Shown here: positions 15,144-24,552 of the stretch, in pieces
How positions within the stretch are numbered: position 1 is the first letter of the stretch
Layout: every line of letters starts with the position of its first letter
Assembly (NCBI GenBank): GCA_022826005.1
Contig: JAJDVT010000132.1
Location: forward strand, 28,416 to 92,415
Origin: Gemmatimonadota bacterium
GTDB taxonomy: Bacteria > Gemmatimonadota > Gemmatimonadetes > Longimicrobiales > Gaopeijiaceae
Length of the DNA stretch: 64,000 nucleotides
Reading direction: 5' to 3'
The notes under the pieces: model-generated
Told to the model about the DNA's origin: nothing
Seen by the model: the letters and a program-made list of their open reading frames with translations, nothing else
Databases searched by the model: none
Program-made: the position numbers and the translations under genes

Positions 15144-17542
15144 CAGAACGATACCTCGAAGCCCACCGTGGGCAGGAAGGGGATCATGGACACGCCCTGC
15201 CGCACGGGCGGCGAGGACTGGTAGTCGAAGAAGTAGAAGAGCACGTTCTTCTTGTTGTAGACGTTGATTACGCTCAGGTACGGCGTCATCGTGCCCCAGC
15301 TCTTCGTAATGGTCTTGCGAAGCGACAGGTCCACCCGGTGCCGGGCAGGAAACCGGGCGCCGTTGCGGGGCCCGAGCACCACTGCTTCTCCATCATCGGT
15401 GTCCAGCAGCCCCCTGACGAACTGCGTGCGATGGATCTGGTAGGTCCCGAGCGGTTTCGTGTAGGGCAACCCGGTCCCGAAGTTGGCCCTGACTCCCGCC
15501 TCCAGCCCCCACCAGTCGAGCGGCCGGCGCAGGGCCAGATCGATCTCGAAACGGCGGTCGAACACGGGCGGATAAGTGATCCATGGCTGCGGCTGGATCC
15601 CGACGCGGGTATCGGGGAAAGACCGGTCCGTCTTCAGGAAGGAAACCGAGATCCAGCCGGTCGTCGTGCCCCGGTCACGCTTCACATAGAAGTCCACCCC
15701 GTATGCGTCCCCGTTACCCGCCACCAACGCGTCGGTGTCGTCGTTCGGATCCTCGGCCGCGTTCAGCGAGGCCACTCCGTCGAAGGTGCGGTAGTAGGCC
15801 TCCACCGAGGCGAACCAGCTGTCTTCTTCGCCGAAGAAGCTCTCGGCCCCGACCTGCACCTGGTCGGACACGATGCGAGGGGCCTCGGCGCCCGCCAACA
15901 CCCAGGTGTCGAGTCCGAAGGGGAACTCTTCGTCCCGGGTGGAGTGGATGAACTGGCTGTAGCGGCCCGCGGCCAGGCGCAGCGCCGAGCTCCTGTTCCG
16001 CAGGAAGCGCCTGATGGCGAAGCGCGGCGACAACGTCGCCTCCGTTTCGCCCGCGTTCGGACGCCAGTAGTCGGCACGCACCCCACCCTCGACAAGCCAG
16101 TTGGGATTGGGGTCCCAGTGTATCTGACTGTAGGCCGCAACCTCGACACCGCTCCCCTTCTGGTCGAGGAAGGTCGAGCCACCCCCCAGCAGGCCGTTGT
16201 CGTACGCCACCCGGTTCACGGCCACTCCCGACTTCCAGCGGCTCGCCCAGCGAGGATAGTGCTCGAAGTCGGCACCGATGGTCGCCTGCTCAATCCCGGT
16301 CTGGAACTCGGTGTCGACCTCCGGGAACTCGAGGTCCGACCCGAAGCGGGAGAACGACGTGCGGACCGCCATCGAGGCGCCCCCGCGCATGGACTGCGTC
16401 CACGATCCCCCGATCGCGTCGTTTCCCCACCACCACCGGATCGGGATGGGCGTGTCGGCGATTCCCGACAGGTCTACGATGTCGCGGCCGGTGTACCCGA
16501 CGAACCGGAGCCGGCTGCCGCCCTCCGTCCACGCCTCGACGACGCCCTGGAGGTCCGTCAGGTGGTACGGGAAGTCGGCCACCGGCTTGATGAGCAGGTC
16601 CAGGTATGAACGCCGCGCCGACACCCGCGCCCGCGTCGCGGTGAACCCCATCTTCTCCGCCGCCCCGCCGGGCAGCCGCCCCTTGACCGCCACCCGGGTC
16701 GCCAGAAGGCTGACGCCCGCGTCGACCCCGAAATCCCCGTCGCCGGGATCGCTCGCCACGGTCAGCACCGACGAGACCCGGCCACCGTATTCGGCCGGAA
16801 AGCCCCCGGACTGCAGCTCGACCCGGTCCACCATGTCCGCGTTGAATACGGAGAAGATGTTCCCCAGGTGAAACGGACTGAAGATCGGCACCTCGTCGAG
16901 GAGAATCAGGTTCTGGTCCGCCGAGCCGCCCCGGACATTGAAGGACGCGGAGAAGTCGGACACGCTCGTCACCCCCGGCAGCACTTCGATCGCCCGCAAC
17001 GGATCCGACTCGGCGATCACCGGGATCGACTTCAGGTCTTCGGAGTCGATCTCCTGCACAGTGATCCCCGCCTCCTCCTCGAAGCGGGTCCTGGCTCGGC
17101 TGCGGTCGGCGGCGACGGTCAGTCCCTCCACCTCGAGAGGTGCGATGGTCAGGGTGATTTCGACTCGCTGGGTCGCCCCTCCGGCCACGGACAACTCCTC
17201 ACGGTAGTCGTCAAAGCCGATGAAACTGACCGTGAGCACGTGGGCGCCGGGTGCCACGTTGCGGAAGGCGAAGAATCCGAGCGCGTCGGTCAGTGTGAAT
17301 TCCTCCCGGGTCGAATCCGCGACCGGGTAGAGACGCGCGAGCGCACCCTCGATCGGCCGGCCGTCCTCGCTCCGGACCCTGCCCCCGACCAGGCCGGTCT
17401 GGGCTGCTGCCACCGTGGGCAGAATCAGTGACAGGAGCAGGAAAAGGAAGAGGGCGCGCGCACCGCAACGCCACGACCGCAGCGCCCGGGCCGCCCCCGG
17501 TTGGCTGGATGTTGTGGACACCGAAACCATCGCCCTCCGCAT
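15143..17542 (-). CDS. TonB-dependent receptor with carboxypeptidase-like regulatory domain
   Basis: 799 residues. Signal peptide with hydrophobic core at about 29-45 ending TVAAAQ. Residues about 50-125 form a carboxypeptidase-regulatory-like Ig fold (GGRVRSEDGRPIEGALARL, FFAFRNVAPGAHVLTVSF). The plug follows (IPVIAESDPLRAIEVLPGV, SFNVRGGSADQNLILLDEVP, VELQSGGFPAEYGGRVSSVL), then a beta-barrel ending in TVGFEVSF with terminal aromatic. The FNVRGG and AEYGGR motifs are hallmarks of TonB-dependent receptors of the SusC/CirA type. It imports an unknown ligand using the TonB system; the DUF4249-like lipoprotein is its operon partner. Alternative start at Met5. Confidence 0.9.
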   Translation of the reverse strand: MRRAMVSVSTTSSQPGAARALRSWRCGARALFLFLLLSLILPTVAAAQTGLVGGRVRSEDGRPIEGALARLYPVADSTREEFTLTDALGFFAFRNVAPGAHVLTVSFIGFDDYREELSVAGGATQRVEITLTIAPLEVEGLTVAADRSRARTRFEEEAGITVQEIDSEDLKSIPVIAESDPLRAIEVLPGVTSVSDFSASFNVRGGSADQNLILLDEVPIFSPFHLGNIFSVFNADMVDRVELQSGGFPAEYGGRVSSVLTVASDPGDGDFGVDAGVSLLATRVAVKGRLPGGAAEKMGFTATRARVSARRSYLDLLIKPVADFPYHLTDLQGVVEAWTEGGSRLRFVGYTGRDIVDLSGIADTPIPIRWWWGNDAIGGSWTQSMRGGASMAVRTSFSRFGSDLEFPEVDTEFQTGIEQATIGADFEHYPRWASRWKSGVAVNRVAYDNGLLGGGSTFLDQKGSGVEVAAYSQIHWDPNPNWLVEGGVRADYWRPNAGETEATLSPRFAIRRFLRNRSSALRLAAGRYSQFIHSTRDEEFPFGLDTWVLAGAEAPRIVSDQVQVGAESFFGEEDSWFASVEAYYRTFDGVASLNAAEDPNDDTDALVAGNGDAYGVDFYVKRDRGTTTGWISVSFLKTDRSFPDTRVGIQPQPWITYPPVFDRRFEIDLALRRPLDWWGLEAGVRANFGTGLPYTKPLGTYQIHRTQFVRGLLDTDDGEAVVLGPRNGARFPARHRVDLSLRKTITKSWGTMTPYLSVINVYNKKNVLFYFFDYQSSPPVRQGVSMIPFLPTVGFEVSF

Positions 17543-17675
17543 TAGCCTCTACGCAACTGCCGGCAGCATCCGGCGGCGCGGTCTCCACCTGTCCGGTGGC
17601 CTTGGCCCCGGCCCTCCAGCCCTCCATTCTATCGGCACTCGTAAGTATAACGTAACCCTCTCCCCGGAAGTTCCA

Positions 17676-18770
17676 TTGCAACCGGAATCCGTTCTGAGCC
17701 GCCTGGCCCTGGTTGGGCGCACGCCACTCGCAATCCTCCCCACCCCCTTGCTCCCCGCACCCTCGCTCGCCGCCGCCCTGCGTGCCGATGTCCACATCTC
17801 GATCAAGGCCGACGCCTGGACGGGACTGGGGCTGGGCGGCAACAAGGTGCGGAAGCTCGAGTACGAGCTGGATCCCGCCCGGCTGGACGGCGTGACGGAC
17901 CTGGTCACCGCAGGAGGGCCGCACTCCAACCACTGCCGGGTGACGGCGGCCGCGGCGGCGCGTCTGGGCCTTGGCTGCACGCTTGTCATCAACGGCGAGC
18001 CCGGGGACGCGGGACGCGGCAACGCGCTGCTGCACCGGCTCCTCGGCGCCCGGATCGCGACCGTGGCCGACCGGGCGGCGCGCGGCGCGGCGATGGCTAA
18101 GGAGGCAGACCGGATCGCCGCAGCGGGCGGCAGGGCCCTGGTCGTTCCGGTAGGGGCCTCCACCCCCCGGGGTGCCCTCGGCTATGTGCGCGCGGCCGCG
18201 GAGTTGCGGGAGCAGATCGGCAATGGCGATCGGGCATCCGGTCCGACGAAGTCGGCGGCGGCGCGCGGGCTGTCCCCCGGTCCCGCCCAGAGCCGCGGCG
18301 CACCCGTCTGGATCTTCACCTCGTCGTCCTCCGGGGGCACCCTGGCGGGGCTCATCGCCGGCTGCGCCCTCATGGACTGGGGGGCACAACTGATCGGGGT
18401 CAGTCCCGATGATCCGGCCAGGATGGTCCACGGGGCAGCCACCGAAATCGCACTGGCCGCGGCTGCCCTCCTCCCCCACCCCCCGCACGGCTCCCATCCC
18501 GGCGCGGACGAACTCACGCGGCGCATCCGGAACATCGCGGCCGCCACCCTCGTCACCGACGCATTCGTCGGCCCGGGCTACGGTGCGCCGACCCGCGCCG
18601 CGGAGGAGGCCATCGCGCTCTTCGGTGCCCGCACCGGCGTGATCCTCGACCCCGTCTACACGGGGAAGGCTGCCGCCGCCATGATCGCCTGGGTCCGGGA
18701 GCGGAAGGTCCCGCCCGGCGCACACGTCATCTTTTTGCACACGGGCGGGCATCCGGCGCTGTTCCGGTAG
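17676..18770 (+). CDS. PLP-dependent D-cysteine desulfhydrase / ACC deaminase-like enzyme
   Basis: About 364 residues, fold type II PLP enzyme. Lys57 in LGLGGNKVRKLEYEL corresponds to the Schiff-base lysine of ACC deaminase and D-cysteine desulfhydrase. GGPHSNHCRVTAAAAARL is the family SNHxR block, and FTSSSSGGTLAGLIAG binds the PLP phosphate. The C-terminus has GVILDPVYTGKAAAAMI. The reaction is alpha,beta-elimination or ring opening with ammonia release; substrate choice between D-cysteine and ACC cannot be decided. Start is taken as TTG 17676 with GGAAG upstream, because no ATG or GTG precedes the conserved domain closely. Divergent from the TonB receptor. Confidence 0.8.
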   Translation: MQPESVLSRLALVGRTPLAILPTPLLPAPSLAAALRADVHISIKADAWTGLGLGGNKVRKLEYELDPARLDGVTDLVTAGGPHSNHCRVTAAAAARLGLGCTLVINGEPGDAGRGNALLHRLLGARIATVADRAARGAAMAKEADRIAAAGGRALVVPVGASTPRGALGYVRAAAELREQIGNGDRASGPTKSAAARGLSPGPAQSRGAPVWIFTSSSSGGTLAGLIAGCALMDWGAQLIGVSPDDPARMVHGAATEIALAAAALLPHPPHGSHPGADELTRRIRNIAAATLVTDAFVGPGYGAPTRAAEEAIALFGARTGVILDPVYTGKAAAAMIAWVRERKVPPGAHVIFLHTGGHPALFR

Positions 18771-18850
18771 CCCGGCTGGCCGCGGCCCCTGCGGCAGCCG
18801 AGCGGATTCATCCAGGACCGCCGGCGGGCTCACGCCCACAGGCCGTCAAA

Positions 18851-20101
18851 TCACCCGAGGCCCAGCGTCACCACCCGGATCACCCGCACGATCGGCACAT
18901 CGAACTCGCCTGTCTCGATGTAGGCCATCAGCCCGCCCGGACCGAAAGCGTCCGGGATCCTCGGGCCGTCCGCCGGCAGCGTTCCGATATACTCTCCATC
19001 GGCGGTCAGGATATCGATCGGGCCCGGCCCGTCGCCCCCCGGCCCCGTCCTTTCGACCCAGATCAGGTCCGCCGCATCCACCGCCATGTCGGCGATCACG
19101 GGGATCACTTCGGTAAAGACCATGTCGTCGACCTGAGCCAACTGGCTGGCCTGCAACTGTTCACCGAGTCCTTCCACGACGCCGAAGCCCTCCATGCGAA
19201 CCTCAGCGAGACCCTGGAGACCCTCCCTGCGCCGCTCCCGCTCGGCCGCCATGATCGCCTCGGTCACCGGTTCCGGCGCAATGGGCCGTTCGACGGCACC
19301 CGCAACACTCCCGTCCAGACCGATCAGCTTGACCCGGTACCCCATCGAGTCGACGACCGCGAGGCGCCCGTCGGAGAGCATCCCCAGGTGCAGCCCGGGT
19401 TCGAAGGCGCGCATCCGGGTCATCGTGAAGCTCATCTCCGTCTGCCCGCGTTCATTCTCGGTCGTCAGCTCTTCGTCCACCTCCGTGGGCTCCAGGTTCC
19501 AGGCCCGGTAGAGCACCTCCTTGCCCGCGTCACCGAGGGTAAAGAGTTCGATGTCACGCAGGTGCGGATCCTCTTCTTCCTCGCTCTCCTGATCCGGCCG
19601 TGCCATGAGCATGCCACCTCTGGTGACGATTCGGCCATCGGGCCGCGCCATGAGCAGGCTTCCCGGAGCCCCCGCGAACATGTCGAAGGTGATCTCTTCG
19701 AGAAACGCGCCCTGCGGGTCGTACAGCTGCCAGGTCCGCGGGAAGTCGTAGATGACGATCCTGCCGTCCCGGAGAATCTCGAATCCGAACGGGAAGCTCA
19801 GTTCACCGGGCCCCTCGCCCTCTCCGCCGATCTCGTGGAGGAAGTTCCCCTCCTGGTCCACGACCACGATCCGCATGGCCTCGGGGTCGTAGACGTGGAG
19901 GTTCCCGGACGCGTCGAAGGCGATCTTGTCGACTCTCGTGAAGTTCTCCCAATCCTCGCCGGAGTACTCGCCGACCGAATAGACGTCTTCGGTCGTGGGG
20001 GTAAGCGGGATGTCGGTGCTGCTGTCGCCGGCCGGACCATCGCCGCAGGCGAGTAGCAGGATGCAAAGCGTTGCCGGAAGCTGTGCGTTCGTTCGTCTCA
20101 T
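18851..20101 (-). CDS. 6-bladed beta-propeller lipoprotein (array member 1)
   Basis: 416 residues; start ATG 20101 with AAAGGA 6 bases upstream. The signal MRRTNAQLPATLCILLLAC gives lipid-modified Cys19. Repeated propeller blades appear as FDASGNLHVYDPEAMRIVVV, DQEGNFLHEIGGEGEGPGEL and FEILRDGRIVIYDFPRTWQL, with the GEGPGE motif common to this family. A charged loop ESEEEEDPHLRD sits in the middle. No catalytic residues are recognisable. Role is unknown; such exported propellers are usually binding scaffolds. It is the first and most separate of seven related genes between here and 32.4 kb. Confidence 0.78.
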   Translation of the reverse strand: MRRTNAQLPATLCILLLACGDGPAGDSSTDIPLTPTTEDVYSVGEYSGEDWENFTRVDKIAFDASGNLHVYDPEAMRIVVVDQEGNFLHEIGGEGEGPGELSFPFGFEILRDGRIVIYDFPRTWQLYDPQGAFLEEITFDMFAGAPGSLLMARPDGRIVTRGGMLMARPDQESEEEEDPHLRDIELFTLGDAGKEVLYRAWNLEPTEVDEELTTENERGQTEMSFTMTRMRAFEPGLHLGMLSDGRLAVVDSMGYRVKLIGLDGSVAGAVERPIAPEPVTEAIMAAERERRREGLQGLAEVRMEGFGVVEGLGEQLQASQLAQVDDMVFTEVIPVIADMAVDAADLIWVERTGPGGDGPGPIDILTADGEYIGTLPADGPRIPDAFGPGGLMAYIETGEFDVPIVRVIRVVTLGLG

Positions 20102-20360
20102 CGGAGTCCTTTCCCTCCACCGGGTTCGCTTCGTGTCCCAATGCATGAGACTGTGTGCACACTTGGGACGCTTACCCTGATTACGTGTCGCAGTGCGATA
20201 ACGTTCCGCGACTTTCCGAACCGTCCCCGGCACCCTACCTTGCCGCTCAAGCCGGCCCGCCGCAACAGGCCGGACAGTTCGAACCGGCCTGCCGCACGAG
20301 GGCGACCCGCCGAACCGGGACCGCCGCAGCGGGCCGCACCGCTACAAGACGGAGGCACCG

Positions 20361-22382
20361 ATGGCCCGACCACGCGCGACTCTCGCCCTTCTCCTGCCCC
20401 TGCTGCTCCTCCCTGCGGCCCTCGCCGCCCAGGACGAGCCCGACGGCACCCTCAAGCTGGCCACCTACCTGGACTGGGAATCGGTGTCGAACCCGCAGAT
20501 CTCCCCGGACGGCAGCGAGATCATCTTCACGAAGGGCTGGGTGGACAAGATCAACGACCGCCGCAGTTCGTCGATCTACATCATGAACGCGGACGGCAGC
20601 CGCATGCGGGTGCTCGTGGAGGACGGGTCGTCGCCGAAGTGGTCGCCGAGCGGGGACCGGATTCTCTACACGGCGGGCACCGAGTCCGAGGGCACGGAGA
20701 TCTTCGTGCGCTGGATGGACGACGAGGGCGCGGCCAGCCAGATCACCCACCTGGAGAACAGCCCCGGCAACGTCGAGTGGTCGCCCGACGGCACGCAGGT
20801 TGCGTTCACCATGTCGGTCGACTCCGACAACCCGTGGCCGATCAGCCTGCCGGGGCGGCCGGACGGGGCGAATTGGACGGAGGGGCCGAAGGTGGTGGAC
20901 CGGCTGGTCTACCGGCGGGATCGCCGCGGCTACATCGACGGCGGCTACACCCACCTCTTCGTGGTGCCGGCCGATGGAGGCACCGCGCGCCAGCTCACCG
21001 ACGGCGACTGGAATCACAACGGCGTTGCCTGGACTCCGGACGGCGCCGAAATCCTCTTCACGTCGCTGCGCGTCGAGGACGCCGAGCACGAGTGGCGCCA
21101 GTCGGACATCTACTCGGTCGAAGTCGCCAGCGGCGCGATCACCCGGCTGACCGACCGCTCCGGCCCCGACGGCTCTCCGCTCCCGTCCCCGGACGGCCGG
21201 CTGATCGCCTTCACCGGCAACGACCTCACCACCGACACCTACATCACGCCCAGGCTCTACGTGATGCACCGGGACGGCTCGAACGTGCGCATGATCAGCG
21301 ACGGCTTCGACCGCCGGGGCTCCGGGATGATCTGGGCCGAGGACGGCAGCGGCTTCTACATGACGGTTCGCAGCGAAGGGACCAGCAACCTGTACTTCGC
21401 GTCGGTGGGCGGGGGTGTGCGGCCGGTCACCGAGGGCAACCACATGCTGAGCGTCTCGACCATCGGGTCGGGCATGGCCGTGGGAACGCGGACCGACTAC
21501 CACCGCCCCGGCGACCTCATCGCCTTCCGGCTGAGCGACCCCGGGCGCATCACCCAGCTCACCGAGGTGAATGCCGACGTGCTGCACGGCGTCGCGCTCG
21601 GCGAGGTCGAGGAGGTCTGGTACAAGTCGGTCGAGGACTACGACATCCAGGGGTGGATCATCAAGCCCCCCGGCTTCGATCCGTCGCAGAAGTACCCCCT
21701 GATCCTGGCGATCCACGGCGGACCGCACGGCATGTACAACGTCGGCTTCAACTTCGCGTGGCAGAACCACGCCGCGAACGGCTACGTCGTGCTGTACACC
21801 AACCCGCGCGGGTCATCCGGTTATGGAAGCGCCTTCGGCAACGCGATCAAGAACGCCTACCCGGGGAAGGACTTCGACGACCTCATGGCCGGCGTCGACC
21901 TGGTGATCGAGCGCGGCTACATCGACGACCGGAACATGTTCGTGTACGGATGCTCCGGGGGCGGCGTGCTGACCTCGTGGGTGGTGGGACACACGGACCG
22001 GTTCGCGGCTGCGTCGGCCAACTGCCCGGTGACGAACTGGCTCTCCTTCGTGGGCACGACCGACGGCGCCAGCTGGTACCGCAACTTCGAGCACTTCCCC
22101 TGGGACGACCCCTCGGAGCACCTGCGCCGCTCCCCCCTCATGTACGTCGGCAACGTCACCACCCCGACCATGCTGATGACCGGCGAAGGCGACCTGCGCA
22201 CCCCGATGCCGCAGACCGAGGAGTACTACCAGGCGCTGCGCGTGCTGAAGGTTCCAACCGCGATGATCCGCTTCAAGAACGAGTGGCACGGCACGAGTTC
22301 GACGCCGTCGAACTTCCTGCGGACGCAGATCTACCTGCGCGAGTGGTTCGACAAGCATCGGAGGGGCGGGCCGGTCACGTAG
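20361..22382 (+). CDS. S9-family prolyl-oligopeptidase-type peptidase, exported
   Basis: 673 residues with a signal peptide ending ALAAQ. Residues about 30-400 form a WD40-like/TolB-like propeller (SNPQISPDGSEIIFTKGW, SPKWSPSGDRILYTAG, VEWSPDGTQVAFTM). The C-terminal alpha/beta-hydrolase domain has LILAIHGGPHGMYNVGFNF, NPRGSSGYGSAFGNAI, nucleophile Ser532 in YGCSGGGV, Asp611 in GEGDLRTPM and His643 in EWHGTSS, a complete triad. It should cleave short peptides (dipeptidyl or acylaminoacyl peptidase) in the periplasm. It sits within the beta-propeller array and may work with the window's other peptidases. Confidence 0.92.
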   Translation: MARPRATLALLLPLLLLPAALAAQDEPDGTLKLATYLDWESVSNPQISPDGSEIIFTKGWVDKINDRRSSSIYIMNADGSRMRVLVEDGSSPKWSPSGDRILYTAGTESEGTEIFVRWMDDEGAASQITHLENSPGNVEWSPDGTQVAFTMSVDSDNPWPISLPGRPDGANWTEGPKVVDRLVYRRDRRGYIDGGYTHLFVVPADGGTARQLTDGDWNHNGVAWTPDGAEILFTSLRVEDAEHEWRQSDIYSVEVASGAITRLTDRSGPDGSPLPSPDGRLIAFTGNDLTTDTYITPRLYVMHRDGSNVRMISDGFDRRGSGMIWAEDGSGFYMTVRSEGTSNLYFASVGGGVRPVTEGNHMLSVSTIGSGMAVGTRTDYHRPGDLIAFRLSDPGRITQLTEVNADVLHGVALGEVEEVWYKSVEDYDIQGWIIKPPGFDPSQKYPLILAIHGGPHGMYNVGFNFAWQNHAANGYVVLYTNPRGSSGYGSAFGNAIKNAYPGKDFDDLMAGVDLVIERGYIDDRNMFVYGCSGGGVLTSWVVGHTDRFAAASANCPVTNWLSFVGTTDGASWYRNFEHFPWDDPSEHLRRSPLMYVGNVTTPTMLMTGEGDLRTPMPQTEEYYQALRVLKVPTAMIRFKNEWHGTSSTPSNFLRTQIYLREWFDKHRRGGPVT

Positions 22383-22400
22383 CGGGGGCCTGAACGACGG

Positions 22401-23081
22401 TCAGCCGCCCGGCGCTTGCCGCGGCCGCTGTTCGCTGGGCAGCGTGCGGCCGATCCGCCAGATGTCCGAGATGGCGGCCATGACCTCTCGGCCGATCAGG
22501 TCCATCCTGCGGACCAGTTCGATGCGCCCAAGCGCCTGCCGGTACTTCCGGTCGGGAAGCAGTTCCGTGAAGAGGCCGCAGGCGTCGGCCAGACAGATGA
22601 TCACGACATCACGGGGGGCGGGGACCACCTCTTCGAAGAGGACCTCCAGGATGCGCAGCTTCACCTCGACCTCGGCCGTGCCGTCCACCACCGGGTAGCG
22701 TCGCGCCCTCAACACCCACAGGAACCGGTCCTCGCGGCGCTCCAGGATTCCGCGCGCGATCAGCCGCTCAATGGCAGCTGCCCGCGTCTCGTACGCGCGT
22801 TCGGCGGCCCGTTCCACCCAATAGCGTGCGTCGCGCGTCTCCCGCGCGTTGGCAATGTCGGCCAGCACGGGGTCGAGGATGTCGTCCCCGAGCGGCGTCG
22901 CGTCCACCAGGACCAGCGTTTCCAGATCGGTGTCTATCCGGTCCTCCATCGCGAGATCCATCAGCACCCCGCCGGCGAGCGCGTAGCGCAGCGACAGGTC
23001 GGGCACACTCAGGAACTTCTCTCCCTCGTTTTCGAGGAGCAGAAGCATGGTCTCTTCGGCGAATCTCAGCATGGCGGGCAC
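22401..23081 (-). CDS. GPP34-family phosphoprotein
   Basis: 226 residues matching the GPP34 (Golgi phosphoprotein 3-like) domain: MLRFAEETMLLLLENEGEKF, LRYALAGGVLMDLAMEDRI, VDATPLGDDILDPVLADI, RGILERREDRFLWVLRARRY, and LADACGLFTELLPDRKYRQA. In eukaryotes the fold binds phosphatidylinositol-4-phosphate; bacterial function is unknown. It is cytoplasmic, mostly helical, with no signal. Met4 is an alternative start. It ends 18 bp from the S9 peptidase on the opposite strand. Confidence 0.82.
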   Translation of the reverse strand: MPAMLRFAEETMLLLLENEGEKFLSVPDLSLRYALAGGVLMDLAMEDRIDTDLETLVLVDATPLGDDILDPVLADIANARETRDARYWVERAAERAYETRAAAIERLIARGILERREDRFLWVLRARRYPVVDGTAEVEVKLRILEVLFEEVVPAPRDVVIICLADACGLFTELLPDRKYRQALGRIELVRRMDLIGREVMAAISDIWRIGRTLPSEQRPRQAPGG

Positions 23082-23286
23082 TCTCGGGGTCGAAAGGGTT
23101 CTGGCGGGAAGTGGACCCTATGCGAGCGGCCGGATGGCCGCAAGATCGGGCGCCCCTGGAGGGACTCGGCGGCAGGTTCGGGCGCCCCCTGGCCTTGACA
23201 ACCATTCCGGTCGGCGGGGACGTCGAAGATGTCAAGTCAGGGCGCCGCACGTCCCAGGGGCGTAATCGCAAGATAGGGGTCATTCC

Positions 23287-24540
23287 ATGGACCGTCCCGG
23301 CATCGGGCCATTCGCCTGCGTGACCATTGCGCTGGCGGCAATCCATGCGGCATCGGTCTCACCGCTGTCGGCGCAGGCCGATTCCGCGGGGATCCCGATC
23401 ATCACGGCGCGGGCCCCACTCTGGGGGCCCGGCGAAGGCTGGACGATCAGCGACGAGCCTCTGGTCGAGATCGGTGCCGAAACCGGGCCACCCGAAAACC
23501 TGCTGGCCGGAGTGGTGGGGGTCGTTCGTCTGAGCAGCGGCGACATCGTCATCGCGGAATCGACCACCGGCGAGTTGCGCCGCTACGACCGGTCGGGAGC
23601 CCTGGTATGGCGTGCGGGAGGACAGGGGCAGGGTCCCGGCGAGCACAAGTACCTCGGGTTCCTCCGCTCGCTCCCCGGTGATTCGCTGGTCACCGCCGAC
23701 TCCGACCGGCTCAGGCTGAATGTGTTCGGCCCGGACGGAAAGGTGGTACGCACGATACGCCTGGAGATGCCGGAGCCCGGTCTGGTTCCCCGGGGTTTCG
23801 CAGGCGTCTCCGAACGGGATCTGGTCATGACCTTCGAAGACCGTCGCGAAGAGCCGTCGAGACAGGGGGTGGGGAGATGGCCGGGACTACGGATCGCGAT
23901 GCTCTCCCTGGATGACGGGAGGATGCGGACCTGGATCGACGTGCCGGGCTCCGAGTCGTCCATTGTACGGCGGGGCGGGCTGGCCCGGAACGCCACCTAC
24001 GTGTTCGGCAAGGGGCCAGAATACGCAGTCTCGGACGGTCGTCTGGCGCTCGTCGACACCGAGGAGTTCTCGGTGCGTCTCATGGACCTCGACCGTGGGT
24101 CCATCCAATGGATACTCAGGCGGGACGAACCGGCCGGCCAGGTCACGAGCGACCATGTGGATGCGTGGGTCGAGTGGGCCATCTCCGTGACCCGCCACCC
24201 GGAGGGAACCGCTGCAATCGTACGTTCCGCGCGGGAAACGCCCATGGCCTCAACCCTCCCCGTGCTGGAGTCGCTGTACCTGGACGCTGTCGGGAACCTC
24301 TGGGTGGAGCCGTACTCGGTGTTCGGTACCGAAATGCCGCCGTTCCAGGTGTACGCTCGGGACGGCTCCTGGCTGGGGAGCGTCGCCGTCCCGCCCGGGC
24401 TCGGGACCGAGAGGCGGCTCCGCTTCGGTTTCGGGCGGACGTTCGAGATCGGGGACGACTACATCCTCGGCGTCTGGCACGACGAACTGGGCGTCGAACA
24501 TGTGCGGTTGTACGGATTGGAAAAGGCCGGTGGGCCGTGA
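23287..24540 (+). CDS. 6-bladed beta-propeller protein (array member 2), exported
   Basis: 417 residues. Signal peptide with cleavage near PLSAQ; mature N-terminus begins ADSAGIPIITARAPLWG, a variant of the DSAG-IVEN start of this family. Blades include VRLSSGDIVIAESTTGELRR, YDRSGALVWRAGGQGQGPGE and LNVFGPDGKVVRTIRLEMP. The last part, RTFEIGDDYILGVWHDELG followed by VEHVRLYGLEK, is nearly the same closing formula as array members 3 and 5. Function unknown; probably a periplasmic or surface binding protein. It runs convergent with member 3 (12 bp apart). Confidence 0.78.
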   Translation: MDRPGIGPFACVTIALAAIHAASVSPLSAQADSAGIPIITARAPLWGPGEGWTISDEPLVEIGAETGPPENLLAGVVGVVRLSSGDIVIAESTTGELRRYDRSGALVWRAGGQGQGPGEHKYLGFLRSLPGDSLVTADSDRLRLNVFGPDGKVVRTIRLEMPEPGLVPRGFAGVSERDLVMTFEDRREEPSRQGVGRWPGLRIAMLSLDDGRMRTWIDVPGSESSIVRRGGLARNATYVFGKGPEYAVSDGRLALVDTEEFSVRLMDLDRGSIQWILRRDEPAGQVTSDHVDAWVEWAISVTRHPEGTAAIVRSARETPMASTLPVLESLYLDAVGNLWVEPYSVFGTEMPPFQVYARDGSWLGSVAVPPGLGTERRLRFGFGRTFEIGDDYILGVWHDELGVEHVRLYGLEKAGGP

Positions 24541-24552
24541 GTGGCCCTGTTC

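Noticed and set aside
20245..20305. tRNA-like GTTCGAACC stretch
   Set aside because: No cloverleaf can be drawn around it: acceptor and anticodon stems are missing.
20141..22393. Long open frame (750 codons) on the plus strand overlapping the S9 peptidase
   Set aside because: It is a shifted frame of the peptidase gene; the translation is Arg/Pro/Gly-rich with no domain, as expected from GC-rich codon shadows.
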